Assembly: GCF_023887685.1 (NCBI RefSeq)
Contig: NZ_JAMWMR010000007.1
Location: 1-64,000, forward strand
DNA: 64,000 nt
Direction of reading: 5' to 3'
Source of the DNA: Streptomyces macrolidinus
Lineage (GTDB): Bacteria; Actinomycetota; Actinomycetes; Streptomycetales; Streptomycetaceae
The notes beneath the pieces were generated by a model that worked only from the letters and a program-made list of their open reading frames with translations, was not told the DNA's origin and did no database searches. A program made the position numbers and the translations under genes. Shown here piece by piece: positions 27,360-36,191 of this stretch. Position 1 is the stretch's first letter; each line of letters starts with the position of its first letter.

Positions 27360-28268
27360 TCAGTCCTTCGCGGACTTCGACGCCGACGGGGACTCTTCCT
27401 TCGCGGTGTCCTTCGACGCGCCCTTCGACGGTGCGGTGTCCGATGTGCCGCCCGCCTTGTTCGCCGTCGCGACGGCCGCGACGGCCTCCTTGGCGGCCTT
27501 CTCCGCGGCCTTCGCCAGGTCGTCCGCGTTCGGCGTCTTGTCGCCCGCCATGCCCGCGCCGTTGTAGTCGAGGGTGACGACGACGTTCTCCGTGCGGGCC
27601 ACGACCGTCTGCTGCTTGAAGGCGCCTTCCTTCTTCTTCTGGTCGTAGCGCACGGCGGTCGCCTCGTCGCCCACCCCGTCGACGGGGTGGGCCTTGACGT
27701 TCTTGGCGCCGTCGACGGCCTGCACGTCCTGGACCTGCTTGGTGTAGTACTCCTGCGCGCGCTTGCCGCCCGCGCCGCGCGCGGCGTCCGACTCGAAGCG
27801 CAGCAGGGAGACGTTGAGCCAGCGGTACTGGGAACCCTTGACGCCGTTGTTCTCCAGGCTGGTCCACGAACAGCTCGTCCGCAGCCCGGTGTCGTCCGAG
27901 GGGCCTTCCTTGCCGGACTTCGCGCCCTTCGGGACGAGGTCGCCCAGCGTCTTGCCGGACAGGGCGGAGCAGGGCTCGGGCAGCGTCTTGTACACGGCCG
28001 GCTCGACCGTGTCCGCCGAGGCGCTCTGTCCGGTGCTCGGGCTGGACGCGGACGTCCGCTCGGCGTCGCCGCCCGAGCCCGAGTTTGAGTCCGAGCCGGA
28101 GTCGGAGGAGCAGCCGGCGGCGACGAGCACGGCCGGGACGGCGACGGCGCAGACGAGGAGGCGACGCAGGCGCGGACCCCGCCGGCCCTGCCGCCGCTCG
28201 CTCCGGGCGTGCTCGGCGTGCTCGTGCTGGTCTCGCTGTGCAGGTCGGTGCATGGTTCCTTCACTCAT
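27360..28268 (-). CDS. DUF3558 domain-containing lipoprotein (second of two)
   Basis: A 302-residue exported lipoprotein with a charged N-region (RRQGRRGPRLRR), a hydrophobic core VCAVAVPAVLVAAGC with lipobox VAAGC, a Ser/Gly/Asp linker, and a DUF3558 domain (ALSGKTLGDLVPKG...SCSWTSLENN). The C-terminus is rich in Ala and Lys (DDLAKAAEKAAKEAVAAVA). Function unknown; DUF3558 proteins are envelope lipoproteins of actinobacteria. ATG 28268 or ATG 28253 (GAAGGA upstream) may be the start. It is 110 nt downstream of a paralogue, and the pair probably shares a transcript. Confidence 0.78.
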   Translation of the reverse strand: MSEGTMHRPAQRDQHEHAEHARSERRQGRRGPRLRRLLVCAVAVPAVLVAAGCSSDSGSDSNSGSGGDAERTSASSPSTGQSASADTVEPAVYKTLPEPCSALSGKTLGDLVPKGAKSGKEGPSDDTGLRTSCSWTSLENNGVKGSQYRWLNVSLLRFESDAARGAGGKRAQEYYTKQVQDVQAVDGAKNVKAHPVDGVGDEATAVRYDQKKKEGAFKQQTVVARTENVVVTLDYNGAGMAGDKTPNADDLAKAAEKAAKEAVAAVATANKAGGTSDTAPSKGASKDTAKEESPSASKSAKD

Positions 28269-28378
28269 GACGCTCGTGGATCGTGCGGTCGGATCGGGTC
28301 CGAGGGGCCACGGTACGCGGTGGTGACGTGTGCGTCGCGAGGTCAGGTCGCTTGGACGGGGTGCTCCGCGGGGGTGCG

Positions 28379-29188
28379 TCAGCCGAGGGAACCGGCCAGC
28401 CGATGGGCCAGCTTCTGCGCCTTGTCCTGCATCTCCTCGCTGCTCGGGGCGGCTGCCGCGGCGGTCGGCTGCTCGTCGTACTCGATGGTCACGATCACGT
28501 TGGACGTGCGGAACGCCACAGTCACACTGCGCTGCCGGGCGGTGCCCGACCGGTCGTCCAGGAACGCCTCGTCCCCGAGGTCGTCGAGGGCGCGCGGCTG
28601 AAGGTCCATCGGGGCGTCCGTGGCGGACGGGGTGCCGGAGGCGGCGGCGGACGAGGAGTCGGACGGGGTGGCGCTCGGGCTCTCCTTGCCCTTGGTGGGG
28701 GAAGCGGAGTCGTGGTCCGCCGAGGCGCTCGAACTGCCGCTGGGCAAGGGGATGTTCGCGGCCTTCGCCTTGCCCGCGAAGACCTCTTCGGCGCGGCTGT
28801 CGTCGCTGACCGTGGTGTCGTACGACACGACCCGCTCGAAGTCGATGCGCAGATGGTCCGTGACGCCGGTCGACTCGGCCTTCCAGCGGCAGCCCGAGCG
28901 CCGGTCGTTGTTGTAGGTGAGGTCGGCCTCGCCCTCGTAGACGCGGTCGCGCTGCTCCGGGTCGGCTATCTCCTTGATGCCGGGCAGGAGCGCGTCGAGT
29001 GTGCCGTGACTCACGGCGGCGCACGCGTCGGTGAGGGTGTGGTACTTGCCGGGCTCGGCGGCGGTGGCGGCGGAGCCACCGGACTGGGAGCCGTCCGTCG
29101 CGCTGCTGTCGTCGCCGCTGCCGGTGCAGGCGGCCAGCAGGGCCGCGAGGAGCACGACGGCGCCCGGTACATACGCCTTCCGCTGCAC
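28379..29188 (-). CDS. DUF3558 domain-containing lipoprotein (first of two)
   Basis: A 269-residue lipoprotein paralogous to the next gene. GTG 29188 has GAGAGGAG 7 nt upstream, a decisive start. Signal peptide AYVPGAVVLLAALLAAC with lipobox LAAC, Ser/Gly/Thr linker, then a DUF3558 domain (TLTDACAAVSHGTLDALLPG...GCRWKAE). A mid-protein linker is rich in Ser, Ala and Asp (about 155-200). The gene is divergent from rtcB. Confidence 0.8.
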   Translation of the reverse strand: MQRKAYVPGAVVLLAALLAACTGSGDDSSATDGSQSGGSAATAAEPGKYHTLTDACAAVSHGTLDALLPGIKEIADPEQRDRVYEGEADLTYNNDRRSGCRWKAESTGVTDHLRIDFERVVSYDTTVSDDSRAEEVFAGKAKAANIPLPSGSSSASADHDSASPTKGKESPSATPSDSSSAAASGTPSATDAPMDLQPRALDDLGDEAFLDDRSGTARQRSVTVAFRTSNVIVTIEYDEQPTAAAAAPSSEEMQDKAQKLAHRLAGSLG

Positions 29189-29368
29189 GGTCAGGCTCCT
29201 CTCGACGGTTCGTCGCTGGTTATTGGGTTGCCGCGCGGGGCGGGCCCCTGGAGACAATGTCTATCGCACGCGCTGCCGTGGACGCCGGTCCGTTGTCCCT
29301 TACGTCGACCTTGGCGCCGGTTTTGCGTTTTGAGGCCTGCATTGCCTTCCAGGGGGAGTTGAGGGGAT

Positions 29369-30625
29369 ATGTCGTACGCGGAGATACCGGGGGCGAAGGT
29401 TCCGATCCGGATGTGGACGGATCCGGCGGCCGTCGAGGGCGGCGCGCTGCGGCAGTTGCAGAACGTGGCGACGCTGCCGTGGATCAAGGGCCTCGCGGTC
29501 ATGCCCGACGTCCACTACGGCAAGGGCGCGACGGTCGGTTCGGTCATCGCGATGCGGGACGCGGTGTGCCCGGCGGCGGTCGGCGTGGACATCGGCTGCG
29601 GCATGTCCGCGGTCCGTACCTCGCTCACGGCGGGCGACCTCCCCGGGGACCTGTCGCGGCTGCGGTCGAAGATCGAGCAGGCGATCCCCGTGGGGCGCGG
29701 GATGCACGACAGCCCCGTCGACCCCGGGCGGTTCCACGGGCTGGCGACGTCCGGCTGGGACGACTTCTGGGCGCGGTTCGACGGGGTCGCGGACGCCGTG
29801 AAGTTCCGGCAGGAGCGCGCCACCAAGCAGATGGGAACGCTCGGTTCGGGCAACCACTTCATCGAGGTCTGCACGGACACGACCGGCGCCGTCTGGCTGA
29901 TGCTGCACTCCGGATCCCGCAACATCGGCAAGGAACTGGCCGAACACCACATCGGCGTGGCCCGGAAGCTCCCGCACAACCAGGACCTGGTCGACCGCGA
30001 CCTCGCCGTCTTCGTCGCGCAGACCCCGCAGATGGCGGCGTACCGCAACGACCTGTACTGGGCGCAGGAGTACGCCAAGCACAACCGCTCGCTGATGATG
30101 GCGCTCCTGAAGGACGTGGTCCGCAAGGAGTTCAAGAAGGCGAAGCCGACCTTCGAGTCGGAGATCTCCTGCCAGCAGGAGGACAGCGAAGGTCAGATGA
30201 GGACCGTCACGTACCGCCCCGGCGAGATCAGCTGCCATCACAACTATGTCAGTGAAGAGCGGTACGAGGGGATGGATCTGCTGGTCACCCGCAAGGGCGC
30301 GATCAGTGCGGGCAAGGGGGAGTGGGGGATCATCCCCGGTTCCATGGGCACGGAGTCGTACATCGTCCGTGGCCTGGGCAATCCGAAGTCGTTCAACTCG
30401 GCGTCGCACGGCGCCGGTCGGAGGATGAGCCGGAACGCCGCCAAGCGGAAGTTCTCGACGCGGGACCTGGAGGAGCAGACGCGGGGTGTGGAGTGCCGCA
30501 AGGACTCCGGCGTCGTGGACGAGATTCCGGGCGCGTACAAGCCGATCGCCCAGGTGATGGAGCAGCAGCGGGACCTTGTGCAGGTTGTGGCCAAGCTCAA
30601 GCAGGTCATCTGCGTGAAGGGCTGA
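29369..30625 (+). CDS. rtcB: RNA-splicing ligase RtcB, with a 21-residue insertion
   Basis: Joins RNA 2',3'-cyclic-phosphate or 3'-phosphate ends to 5'-OH ends using GTP and manganese (RNA repair). Motifs are VMPDVHYGKGATVGSVI, GVDIGCGMSAVRT (metal cysteine C77), GSGNHFIEV, HSGSRNIGKELAEHH, CHHNYV, and NSASHGAGRRMSR with the guanylylated histidine. It is 418 residues. Oddly, the sequence EISC occurs twice (265-268 and 286-289), bracketing 21 extra residues immediately before the HHN metal motif. From there the 3' third has a different codon character from the 5' two thirds. A second 3' end of rtcB lies at 36.4 kb. Confidence 0.92.
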   Translation: MSYAEIPGAKVPIRMWTDPAAVEGGALRQLQNVATLPWIKGLAVMPDVHYGKGATVGSVIAMRDAVCPAAVGVDIGCGMSAVRTSLTAGDLPGDLSRLRSKIEQAIPVGRGMHDSPVDPGRFHGLATSGWDDFWARFDGVADAVKFRQERATKQMGTLGSGNHFIEVCTDTTGAVWLMLHSGSRNIGKELAEHHIGVARKLPHNQDLVDRDLAVFVAQTPQMAAYRNDLYWAQEYAKHNRSLMMALLKDVVRKEFKKAKPTFESEISCQQEDSEGQMRTVTYRPGEISCHHNYVSEERYEGMDLLVTRKGAISAGKGEWGIIPGSMGTESYIVRGLGNPKSFNSASHGAGRRMSRNAAKRKFSTRDLEEQTRGVECRKDSGVVDEIPGAYKPIAQVMEQQRDLVQVVAKLKQVICVKG

Positions 30626-30650
30626 CCTCCAGCACTTCACGTGAACGACG

Positions 30651-30673
30651 GGGCCCCGAACAATCCGGGGCTC
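30651..30673 (+). terminator. hairpin after rtcB
   Basis: gggccccg/cggggctc (30651-30658 and 30666-30673), an 8-bp stem with one G-U pair and a 7-nt loop (aacaatc), followed by tctgttgctctc. It is weaker than the hairpin after the second rtcB end. Confidence 0.6.
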
Positions 30674-30743
30674 TCTGTTGCTCTCGTCCACCCTCGACCG
30701 GCCTAAGATCCTGGCGGGCGATTCGCCGTAGAGAGGATCGACC

Positions 30744-31247
30744 ATGACCCCGGACCACGACATGCTGTGGCGTCGCTGTGCGCTCTTGGGCCGTGTCCTG
30801 CTGCCGCTGGTGGATCTGGAGCCATGGCGGCAGGCTCGTCGTCACGAGAATCTGCAAGCCTGGGGCATCGACACGGCGGCAGGCGAGCGGCTGATCGAGA
30901 TCTTCGCGGCCCTGGCGGCCCATGCTGCCGCGGTCGACACTTCGTTGTCCGCCGCGGAATTAGACGATCTGTCCCTCAAGGCTGTGGCCGAAGCGGCGAC
31001 CGGAAAGCGCGACTACGAACTGCTCGCCGGGCTTCCGGAAATCATCGCCGATGACCGTGACGGACATGCCGTCAACGTCTTTCGCCTGCATATCTACAGG
31101 GGCGGGCAGTACAGCCACCGGCTCACCCAACTGGGCACGGAGCTGCGCCATGCACTGCTCGTCCTCGCCGAACGCGCGCCGATACGGTTGCCCACGTGTG
31201 GGGACGTCTTCCGCCGGGCAGCCGAGGTCGGCCCCTGCAGTGAGTGA
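30744..31247 (+). CDS. hypothetical protein
   Basis: A 167-residue soluble, mostly helical protein not recognised. GAGAGGA lies 6 nt before ATG, a good start. It contains DTSLSAAELDDLSLKAVAE and FRLHIYRGGQYSHRLTQLG; there is no signal peptide or membrane segment. It is the first gene after the intact rtcB, and its position at the edge of the islet suggests it arrived with it. The 240 nt after it hold no gene that I can support. Confidence 0.55.
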   Translation: MTPDHDMLWRRCALLGRVLLPLVDLEPWRQARRHENLQAWGIDTAAGERLIEIFAALAAHAAAVDTSLSAAELDDLSLKAVAEAATGKRDYELLAGLPEIIADDRDGHAVNVFRLHIYRGGQYSHRLTQLGTELRHALLVLAERAPIRLPTCGDVFRRAAEVGPCSE

Positions 31248-31487
31248 CGAGCTGAGGCCGCACTTCCCACGGAGGGAGAAGGGCCCCGTCCACCTGCCAC
31301 GGGGGAACGGCAGGCGGACTGGGCGGTCTGTGGGTCAGACCAGGTCTTCGGCCAGGTCCCGGAGCGCTACCGGCTTGCCAAGGCCGGGGCCGGAAGGGTT
31401 TGGGCGCGGCCTCCCAGGTAGGGCGGCTGCCCGCGAGTTCCCGCAGCCGAACGGGCCGCATGGTCCGCACGGCTGTCAGGCGACCCG

Positions 31488-32126
31488 GTGATGCCTGTCG
31501 TCGCCGACTGGATGCGCGTCTGGGACATGTGGGCCACAGCGGATTGGGATGACGCGATTGCCTTGTCCGACAAGGCGATTCGCAGCGTGCAGCAAGGGTA
31601 CGACCGTGGTGATCCGCTGGCCGTTCGGGCGTGGGGGTCGCTGCAACTGCGCGCGGGTGTCTCGGCTGCACGGGGCGGTGGCAAGGCGGAAGCGAAGGAC
31701 CGGATCAAGCATGCACGGGATGCGGCCGAGCGGATGACGGAGGCCGTCGGCTCTCCGGTCTACGACCGTCACAGCCTGACCTTCTCGCCGGGCAACGTGC
31801 AGATCCACGCGATCAGCGTCGCTCTGGAGATGCATGAGCAACGCGAGGCGCTGTCGATAAACCGGCGCACGAGCAAGGAGTTGATCGCGTCGCTTCCCAA
31901 TTCCCGTCAGGGCCACCACCACATGGACCTGGCCCGCGCTTGGCCGTGGGACGGAAACCGTGACAAGGCGCTGAAGGAGCTGGGGACGGCTGAGCACATC
32001 GCGCCGCAGCTCGTCCGCAATCACCCCATCGCCCGGTCAACCCTGCGCAGCATCGTGTATGCCGAGCGAGCAGGCACTCGTGAGAAGCTGCGCCGCATGT
32101 CAGACCGCTTCCATCCGGTTGGATGA
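31488..32126 (+). pseudogene. remnant of an XRE-family regulator (C-terminal TPR-like part only)
   Basis: A 212-codon frame resembling the C-terminal half of Streptomyces XRE regulators of about 400 residues: WGSLQLRAGVSAARGG, FSPGNVQIHAISVALEM, QGHHHMDLARAWPWDGNRDK and AEHIAPQLVRNHPIAR follow the helical-repeat pattern of those proteins. The helix-turn-helix that should precede it is missing, and no ribosome binding site stands before the start codon. A decayed regulator is the best reading; a short standalone protein cannot be excluded. Confidence 0.5.
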
Positions 32127-32181
32127 GGGTCGTATTCCTTCGGTTCATATTGGGCCCTGGAGAACTCCATGGCTTCGAGGC

Positions 32182-32622
32182 ATGGCCGAACAGACCTTGA
32201 AGCAACTCCCGGCACGGGGCGTCAAGTTGATCGCCGGCGCCCGGTTTCACCCCCGTCTCGGCGACCTGGCCCTTGACCTCGCGAAGGCGGGCAGGATCGG
32301 TGTGGTCGTCGCTTTGCCGAGCGACACCTCGGCGTCGTACCACCTGCGCTCGCCCGGTGGTGGCGAGGACTGGCGGGCCAGGTCCGACGGAAGCACCCTG
32401 CGCCCCGTGCCCGTCCCGGTCACGCATGTCACGCCCCTGAAACGGGACGCCGTCTACGACCACCGCGCACAGCAGGCCGCCGTGCCCGTCACCGTGCACT
32501 ACGAGGACGGCGGCGCCTGCGAGACGACGCTCGTGCTCACCCCCGGGCAGGTCGAGCTCTACTCCGTCCAGCTCGGTCAGCTCGTCGAAGCGAGGCAGGC
32601 GGCTCGGGAGCAGGAGCGGTGA
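32182..32622 (+). CDS. hypothetical protein
   Basis: A 146-residue protein starting MAEQTLKQLPARGVKLIAGA if ATG 32182 is used; the frame is open 41 codons further up. The segment RIGVVVALPSDTSASYHLR and later ALTVHYEDG-like strands suggest a beta-rich fold, but no family is recognised. It overlaps the next gene by 4 nt (GTGA) and forms a three-gene unit with it and the following one. The ribosome binding site is unconvincing (GAGG only 1 nt away). Confidence 0.5.
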   Translation: MAEQTLKQLPARGVKLIAGARFHPRLGDLALDLAKAGRIGVVVALPSDTSASYHLRSPGGGEDWRARSDGSTLRPVPVPVTHVTPLKRDAVYDHRAQQAAVPVTVHYEDGGACETTLVLTPGQVELYSVQLGQLVEARQAAREQER

Positions 32623-33140
32623 CCCCGGCCGTGCTGACGCTCGCTCCGCCGGCCTCTGCACGCATCCCGATGCGGTCGCCCGTCGCCTACCGCTGCGAAG
32701 CGAGTGCTCATGACCTCAGCGGCACCCGCGAGGTCCTGCTCGCCACCTACCGCGGCCGGTCCCCGCGTCTCGCCGCCCGCTGGCTACGTGCCGAAGCACT
32801 CCACCTCGCCTGGATGCTGTCCCCGGACCCCCAGGCCCTATACCTCCGGGACGCGCCGCTCACCACCGCAGGGCCGGGCATGCCTCGTCCTGACGCCGAA
32901 CTGCACGCGTGGGCCGACAGTAACCAGGCATACGAGCACGCGCTACGCGCCCTCGCCGTAGGCCGCGCGTTCGTGTTCACCGTGGCGGACTACGACGCCC
33001 GGTACTCCCTCCGGGTGTATCCGCTGCCCACACGCCGCCTGGCGCCCCCGCAAGCCTCCGTCCCCGCTCGGTACCCACCCCGCTCCCCGGCGGGGACGGG
33101 CCACCGCCGGACGCCTCGAGGGCGACGCAGCACCCGATGA
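32619..33140 (+). CDS. hypothetical protein
   Basis: A 173-residue protein whose GTG start overlaps the upstream stop (GTGA) and whose stop overlaps the downstream ATG (ATGA), so translation is coupled on both sides. The body (YRCEASAHDLSGTREVLLAT, then ARWLRAEALHLAWML) is compact, and the last 35 residues are Arg/Pro/Thr rich. No known motif, signal peptide or membrane helix. Confidence 0.5.
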   Translation: MTPAVLTLAPPASARIPMRSPVAYRCEASAHDLSGTREVLLATYRGRSPRLAARWLRAEALHLAWMLSPDPQALYLRDAPLTTAGPGMPRPDAELHAWADSNQAYEHALRALAVGRAFVFTVADYDARYSLRVYPLPTRRLAPPQASVPARYPPRSPAGTGHRRTPRGRRSTR

Positions 33141-33529
33141 CTCCCGCCCCCGCGTCTTTCCCGGTTCCCCGGCGTGGGGGCGGGTGCACCACCTGTTCGG
33201 AGCCTTACCGCCCGACCAAGGGAAGTGAGCCGATGGAACAGTTCGAGCGTGCACGTCTCGATTCCTACTTCGCGCGGATCGCGGACGCCTTCGCCTCGAT
33301 CGAAAGGCCGTCGTCCTTCCTGATCACGCATCTTCTGCCCGAACGCCCCTCGTTCGTCCGGGCCGTGGGCATCAACACACGTCTGCGGGCCGTCCTGTCC
33401 AAGCCCAAGTCCATCGACCAGACCGCCCGCCGCGAGATCGAGAAGACAACCTCGTGCGACCCCCTGTCGCGTGAGCTGTTCGAGGAACCTGACCCCGCGG
33501 TCGACTACGTCGAGTCGCGCGCCCTATGA
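33137..33529 (+). CDS. hypothetical protein
   Basis: A 130-residue frame starting at an ATGA overlap. A second start, ATG 33233 (98 residues, MEQFERARLDSYFARIADAF), has GGAAG upstream and may be the real one. The longer form would add a CTTC cysteine pair near residue 17-20. The rest is helical and charged, ending DPAVDYVESRAL. No family recognised. It is the last of three coupled genes. Confidence 0.45.
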   Translation: MTPAPASFPVPRRGGGCTTCSEPYRPTKGSEPMEQFERARLDSYFARIADAFASIERPSSFLITHLLPERPSFVRAVGINTRLRAVLSKPKSIDQTARREIEKTTSCDPLSRELFEEPDPAVDYVESRAL

Positions 33530-33830
33530 ACGGAATTCGCGCTTTGAGAGGGCAGTTCGTGATTCTTTGAGAGGTTCTGTCGTCGCCTGATGGTGTGCGC
33601 GCGAGCGGAATCTGTTGGTCCGCAGCCGCTGGTCTGCTGGGGCGGCGGGGTGAGTGAAGGCATGCCGTACCGCATGGTGACGTCGGCGGTTTCGCCGGGA
33701 AGCAGCAGGCCCGGCCGAGCACCGCGGTCAGCGGCCCTGCCGCACCCTCGCGCGGAAACGGACATCAACCTGTGAACCGCCTTCTCGGCACCAAAGCCCC
33801 TGACTGGCAGCCATGTTGCAGAGCGATTCA

Positions 33831-33881
33831 GCAGGTCTGCGACATCACCCTCGCGTCACAAGAATGATGTCGCAGACCTGC
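33831..33881 (+). promoter_or_regulatory. 17-bp perfect inverted repeat upstream of the MFS gene
   Basis: gcaggtctgcgacatca (33831-33847) and its exact complement (33865-33881) flank a 17-nt spacer. It lies 67 nt before the MFS start. It could be an operator, an RNA stem or a terminator of the upstream genes; no T-run follows. The rest of the gap 33530-33948 is less GC-rich than its surroundings and holds no gene that I can support. Confidence 0.6.
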
Positions 33882-33948
33882 CAGCCCTCACTGCGCGGGG
33901 CCTGTTGAACTGATCAGGCAACGACAGGCCCTTCAAGGAACGGAATTC

Positions 33949-35172
33949 ATGGCCTCGACAAACACCACCACGTGCCACTCTGGCGGGGTCGGCTTACCGA
34001 ATCGATCCCCCCTGATCGGGTGGCTGGCCGTGAGTTCGGTCATGCTGGGAATCTTCTCGATCGTCACGACCGAGATCCTGCCGATCGGTCTGCTCACCAC
34101 GATCGGCTCCAGCTTCGCCGTCTCCGACGGGATGGCCGGGCTGATGATGACCATGCCCGGACTTCTTGCAGCCGTCTCCGCACCCGTGGTCACCGTGGCG
34201 ACCGCACACATCGACCGTCGTCTGATGCTGTGCGTGTTCATGCTCATGCTGGCCATGGCGAATTTCCTGGCCGCCGCGGCACCCGACTACTGGCTGGTCC
34301 TGGTCTCCCGTGTCATCGTCGGCATCGTCATCGGGGGCTTCTGGTCGATCGGTGCCGGATTGGCCGAGCGCCTGGTGCCCGCGGCGTCGGTCGGCCGCGC
34401 CACGTCGGTGATCTTCTCCGCAGTACCGCTGGGCTCCGTGCTCGGTGTACCGGCCGGCACGTTCATCGGGGACTTGGCCGGCTGGCGCACGGCTTTCGTC
34501 GTCATGGGTGCCCTCACAGTCGGTGTACTGGCCATGCTGCTCCTGGTCATGCCGCCGCTGCCGCCCAACCGGACGACCCGTCTGAGTGTGCTGCGCGGCA
34601 TGTTCAAGAGCGTCAACACGCGTTTCGCGCTGCTGTTGACCTTTTTGGCCGTGCTGGCGCACTTCGGGACCTACACCTACGTCACTCCGTTCCTGGAGCA
34701 AGTCACCGATGCCAGCTCGCAACTGATCACTGTCTTCCTGTTGGTCTACGGTGCCGCAGGAATCGTCGGCAACTTCCTGGGCGGAGCGGTGGTCACTCGC
34801 TATCCCCGAGCCACCTTCGGTCTCGCCGCCGGCATGATCGCAACCGTCACCTTGCTGCTGCCGGTTCTGGGGCGCTGGCAGATCGGCGCCGTCGCCCTGT
34901 TGATCGTCTGGGGCGTTGCCTATGGTGCCGTCCCCGTCTCCTCCCAGACGTGGTTCGCCATGGCAGCCCCCGACGCGCCCGAGGCAGCGTCGGTGCTGTT
35001 CACTGCTTCCTTCCAGGTGACGATCTCACTCGGCGCGGTGGCCGGTGGTGTCATCGTGGACCGAACCTCCCCGTCCACGGTCATGACGCTCGGCAGCCTT
35101 GTTGCCATGCTCATGGTCGTGGCCGCATGGGCGCACTGCGCCCGCCGTCTGACATGGCCGGACAACACCTGA
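33949..35172 (+). CDS. MFS transporter (DHA1/AraJ-like efflux type)
   Basis: A 407-residue 12-helix permease like the AraJ/YdhP/Cml group of proton-driven exporters of sugars and drugs. Helix 1 carries FSIVTTEILPIGLLT, close to the family pattern ...ExxPVGLL. The helix 2-3 loop is AHIDRRLML, helix 4-5 has SRVIVGIVIGGFWSIGAGLA, and PLGSVLGVPAGTFIGDLAGW is the motif C region. AAGGA lies 9 nt before ATG. It stands alone in the islet behind a perfect inverted repeat. Substrate unknown; resistance is a guess from the family. Confidence 0.85.
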   Translation: MASTNTTTCHSGGVGLPNRSPLIGWLAVSSVMLGIFSIVTTEILPIGLLTTIGSSFAVSDGMAGLMMTMPGLLAAVSAPVVTVATAHIDRRLMLCVFMLMLAMANFLAAAAPDYWLVLVSRVIVGIVIGGFWSIGAGLAERLVPAASVGRATSVIFSAVPLGSVLGVPAGTFIGDLAGWRTAFVVMGALTVGVLAMLLLVMPPLPPNRTTRLSVLRGMFKSVNTRFALLLTFLAVLAHFGTYTYVTPFLEQVTDASSQLITVFLLVYGAAGIVGNFLGGAVVTRYPRATFGLAAGMIATVTLLLPVLGRWQIGAVALLIVWGVAYGAVPVSSQTWFAMAAPDAPEAASVLFTASFQVTISLGAVAGGVIVDRTSPSTVMTLGSLVAMLMVVAAWAHCARRLTWPDNT

Positions 35173-35277
35173 CGGCTCGCAGAGACCCCGAGCGTTTGTT
35201 CCAGCGGGCGGCTCGTGGGTCGATGTCTTGTCCCGGGTGAGACTGAAGCGGGGCTGCTGAGCGCGGGGCCCGGTCGG

Positions 35278-35682
35278 TTACCGCTTCCTGGCGAAGCTGC
35301 CGGCGTCGTCCTTGGTGAGGATGTTGAGCTTGACCAGGCGTTTCAGCTTGGTGCGGGCGCCTTCATTGTTCTTCGGCAGCGGTTCGTGGTCGAGGGCTTG
35401 GCAGATGTCTCGGGCCCGGAGGGGGCCGGTGGTTTCGTGGAAGACGGCGAGGATGCGGGAGTAGTCCGGGTGCTCGGGCAGGTCCGGCGAGGCGGCCCGG
35501 GTGGGGATCCGGTCGGCGAGGGCGATGATGGTCTTCCGGGTGATCGCGAGGTGTTCGAGGTGGGTCTCGGCTTCCCGCAGCCGGGCCTGCAGTTCGCCGA
35601 TCTGGGTGCGGAGGTCGTCGGTCAGGGCCTGGGCCGCGTCTTGCCGGACGTCCAGTGCTTCGAGCAGAGGCTGGATGTTCAC
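35278..35682 (-). CDS. small winged-helix-like protein paired with an IS5-type transposase
   Basis: A 134-residue protein with an N-terminal coiled coil (QALTDDLRTQIGELQARLRE) and a C-terminal part that looks like a winged helix (LRARDICQALDHEPLPKNNE, then TKLKRLVKLNILTKDD). Its GTG overlaps the stop of the transposase remnant as GTGA. I recall such a second ORF travelling next to this transposase type in Streptomyces. A DNA-binding accessory or a regulatory role is inferred. The gene looks intact. Confidence 0.6.
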   Translation of the reverse strand: MNIQPLLEALDVRQDAAQALTDDLRTQIGELQARLREAETHLEHLAITRKTIIALADRIPTRAASPDLPEHPDYSRILAVFHETTGPLRARDICQALDHEPLPKNNEGARTKLKRLVKLNILTKDDAGSFARKR

Positions 35683-36191
35683 GTCGTCACCGCCTGAGGG
35701 CCGCGCCAGGTGGGGGTGTTCGCGCCGGTGAGGCGGCGGACCATGACGTGGGTCATCGCCCAGTAGACGCGGGAGGCGGACGACGACGGACGGTGCTCGT
35801 AGTCGCGGACCAGGCGTCGGTGCAGTATCAGGATCCCGTAGGTCTGCTCGACCCTCCACCGCTTCGATTGCGGGACGAACCACGTCTCCTGCGGGTTGCG
35901 TTCGACGGTCTCGACGTCGACGCCGAGGCGGCTGCCGTGAGCGGCGACCTGGTCCAGCAAGGCGATGCCCGCCGCGTTGTCGTGCACGCTCGCGGCAAGG
36001 ACGGTGACGGCGATGACCAGGCCGAGCACGTCCATGGCCGGTCCCCTCTTGCGGCCCGGCACCCGTTTCCCGGCGTCCCGGCCGGTCGTGGAGGCGGGGA
36101 CCCCGGCAGCAACGTGGACACTCTCCGAGCGGGCCGCGGCAACGCCAAGGAGACCGCGGTACTCGGCTCCATCGCCGTAGAGATCGTGCCG
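35679..36191 (-). pseudogene. IS5-family transposase remnant
   Basis: An open frame with no good start. The readable part is the DDE core: VPASTTGRDAGKRVPGRKRG, DVLGLVIAVTVLAASVHDNA, then RWRVEQTYGILILHRRLVRD and SSSASRVYWAMTHVMVRRL. The N-terminal third is missing, the first catalytic Asp region reads AARSESV instead of a D-x-Q-S-V type motif, and about 20 codons holding the second Asp appear deleted between LLDQVAAHG and SRLGVDVE. It therefore cannot be active. No intact terminal repeats were found. Confidence 0.75.

Noticed and set aside
35679..36191. Active IS5-type element
   Set aside because: The N-terminal part and about 20 internal codons are missing, and catalytic Asp regions are lost; no terminal repeats were seen.
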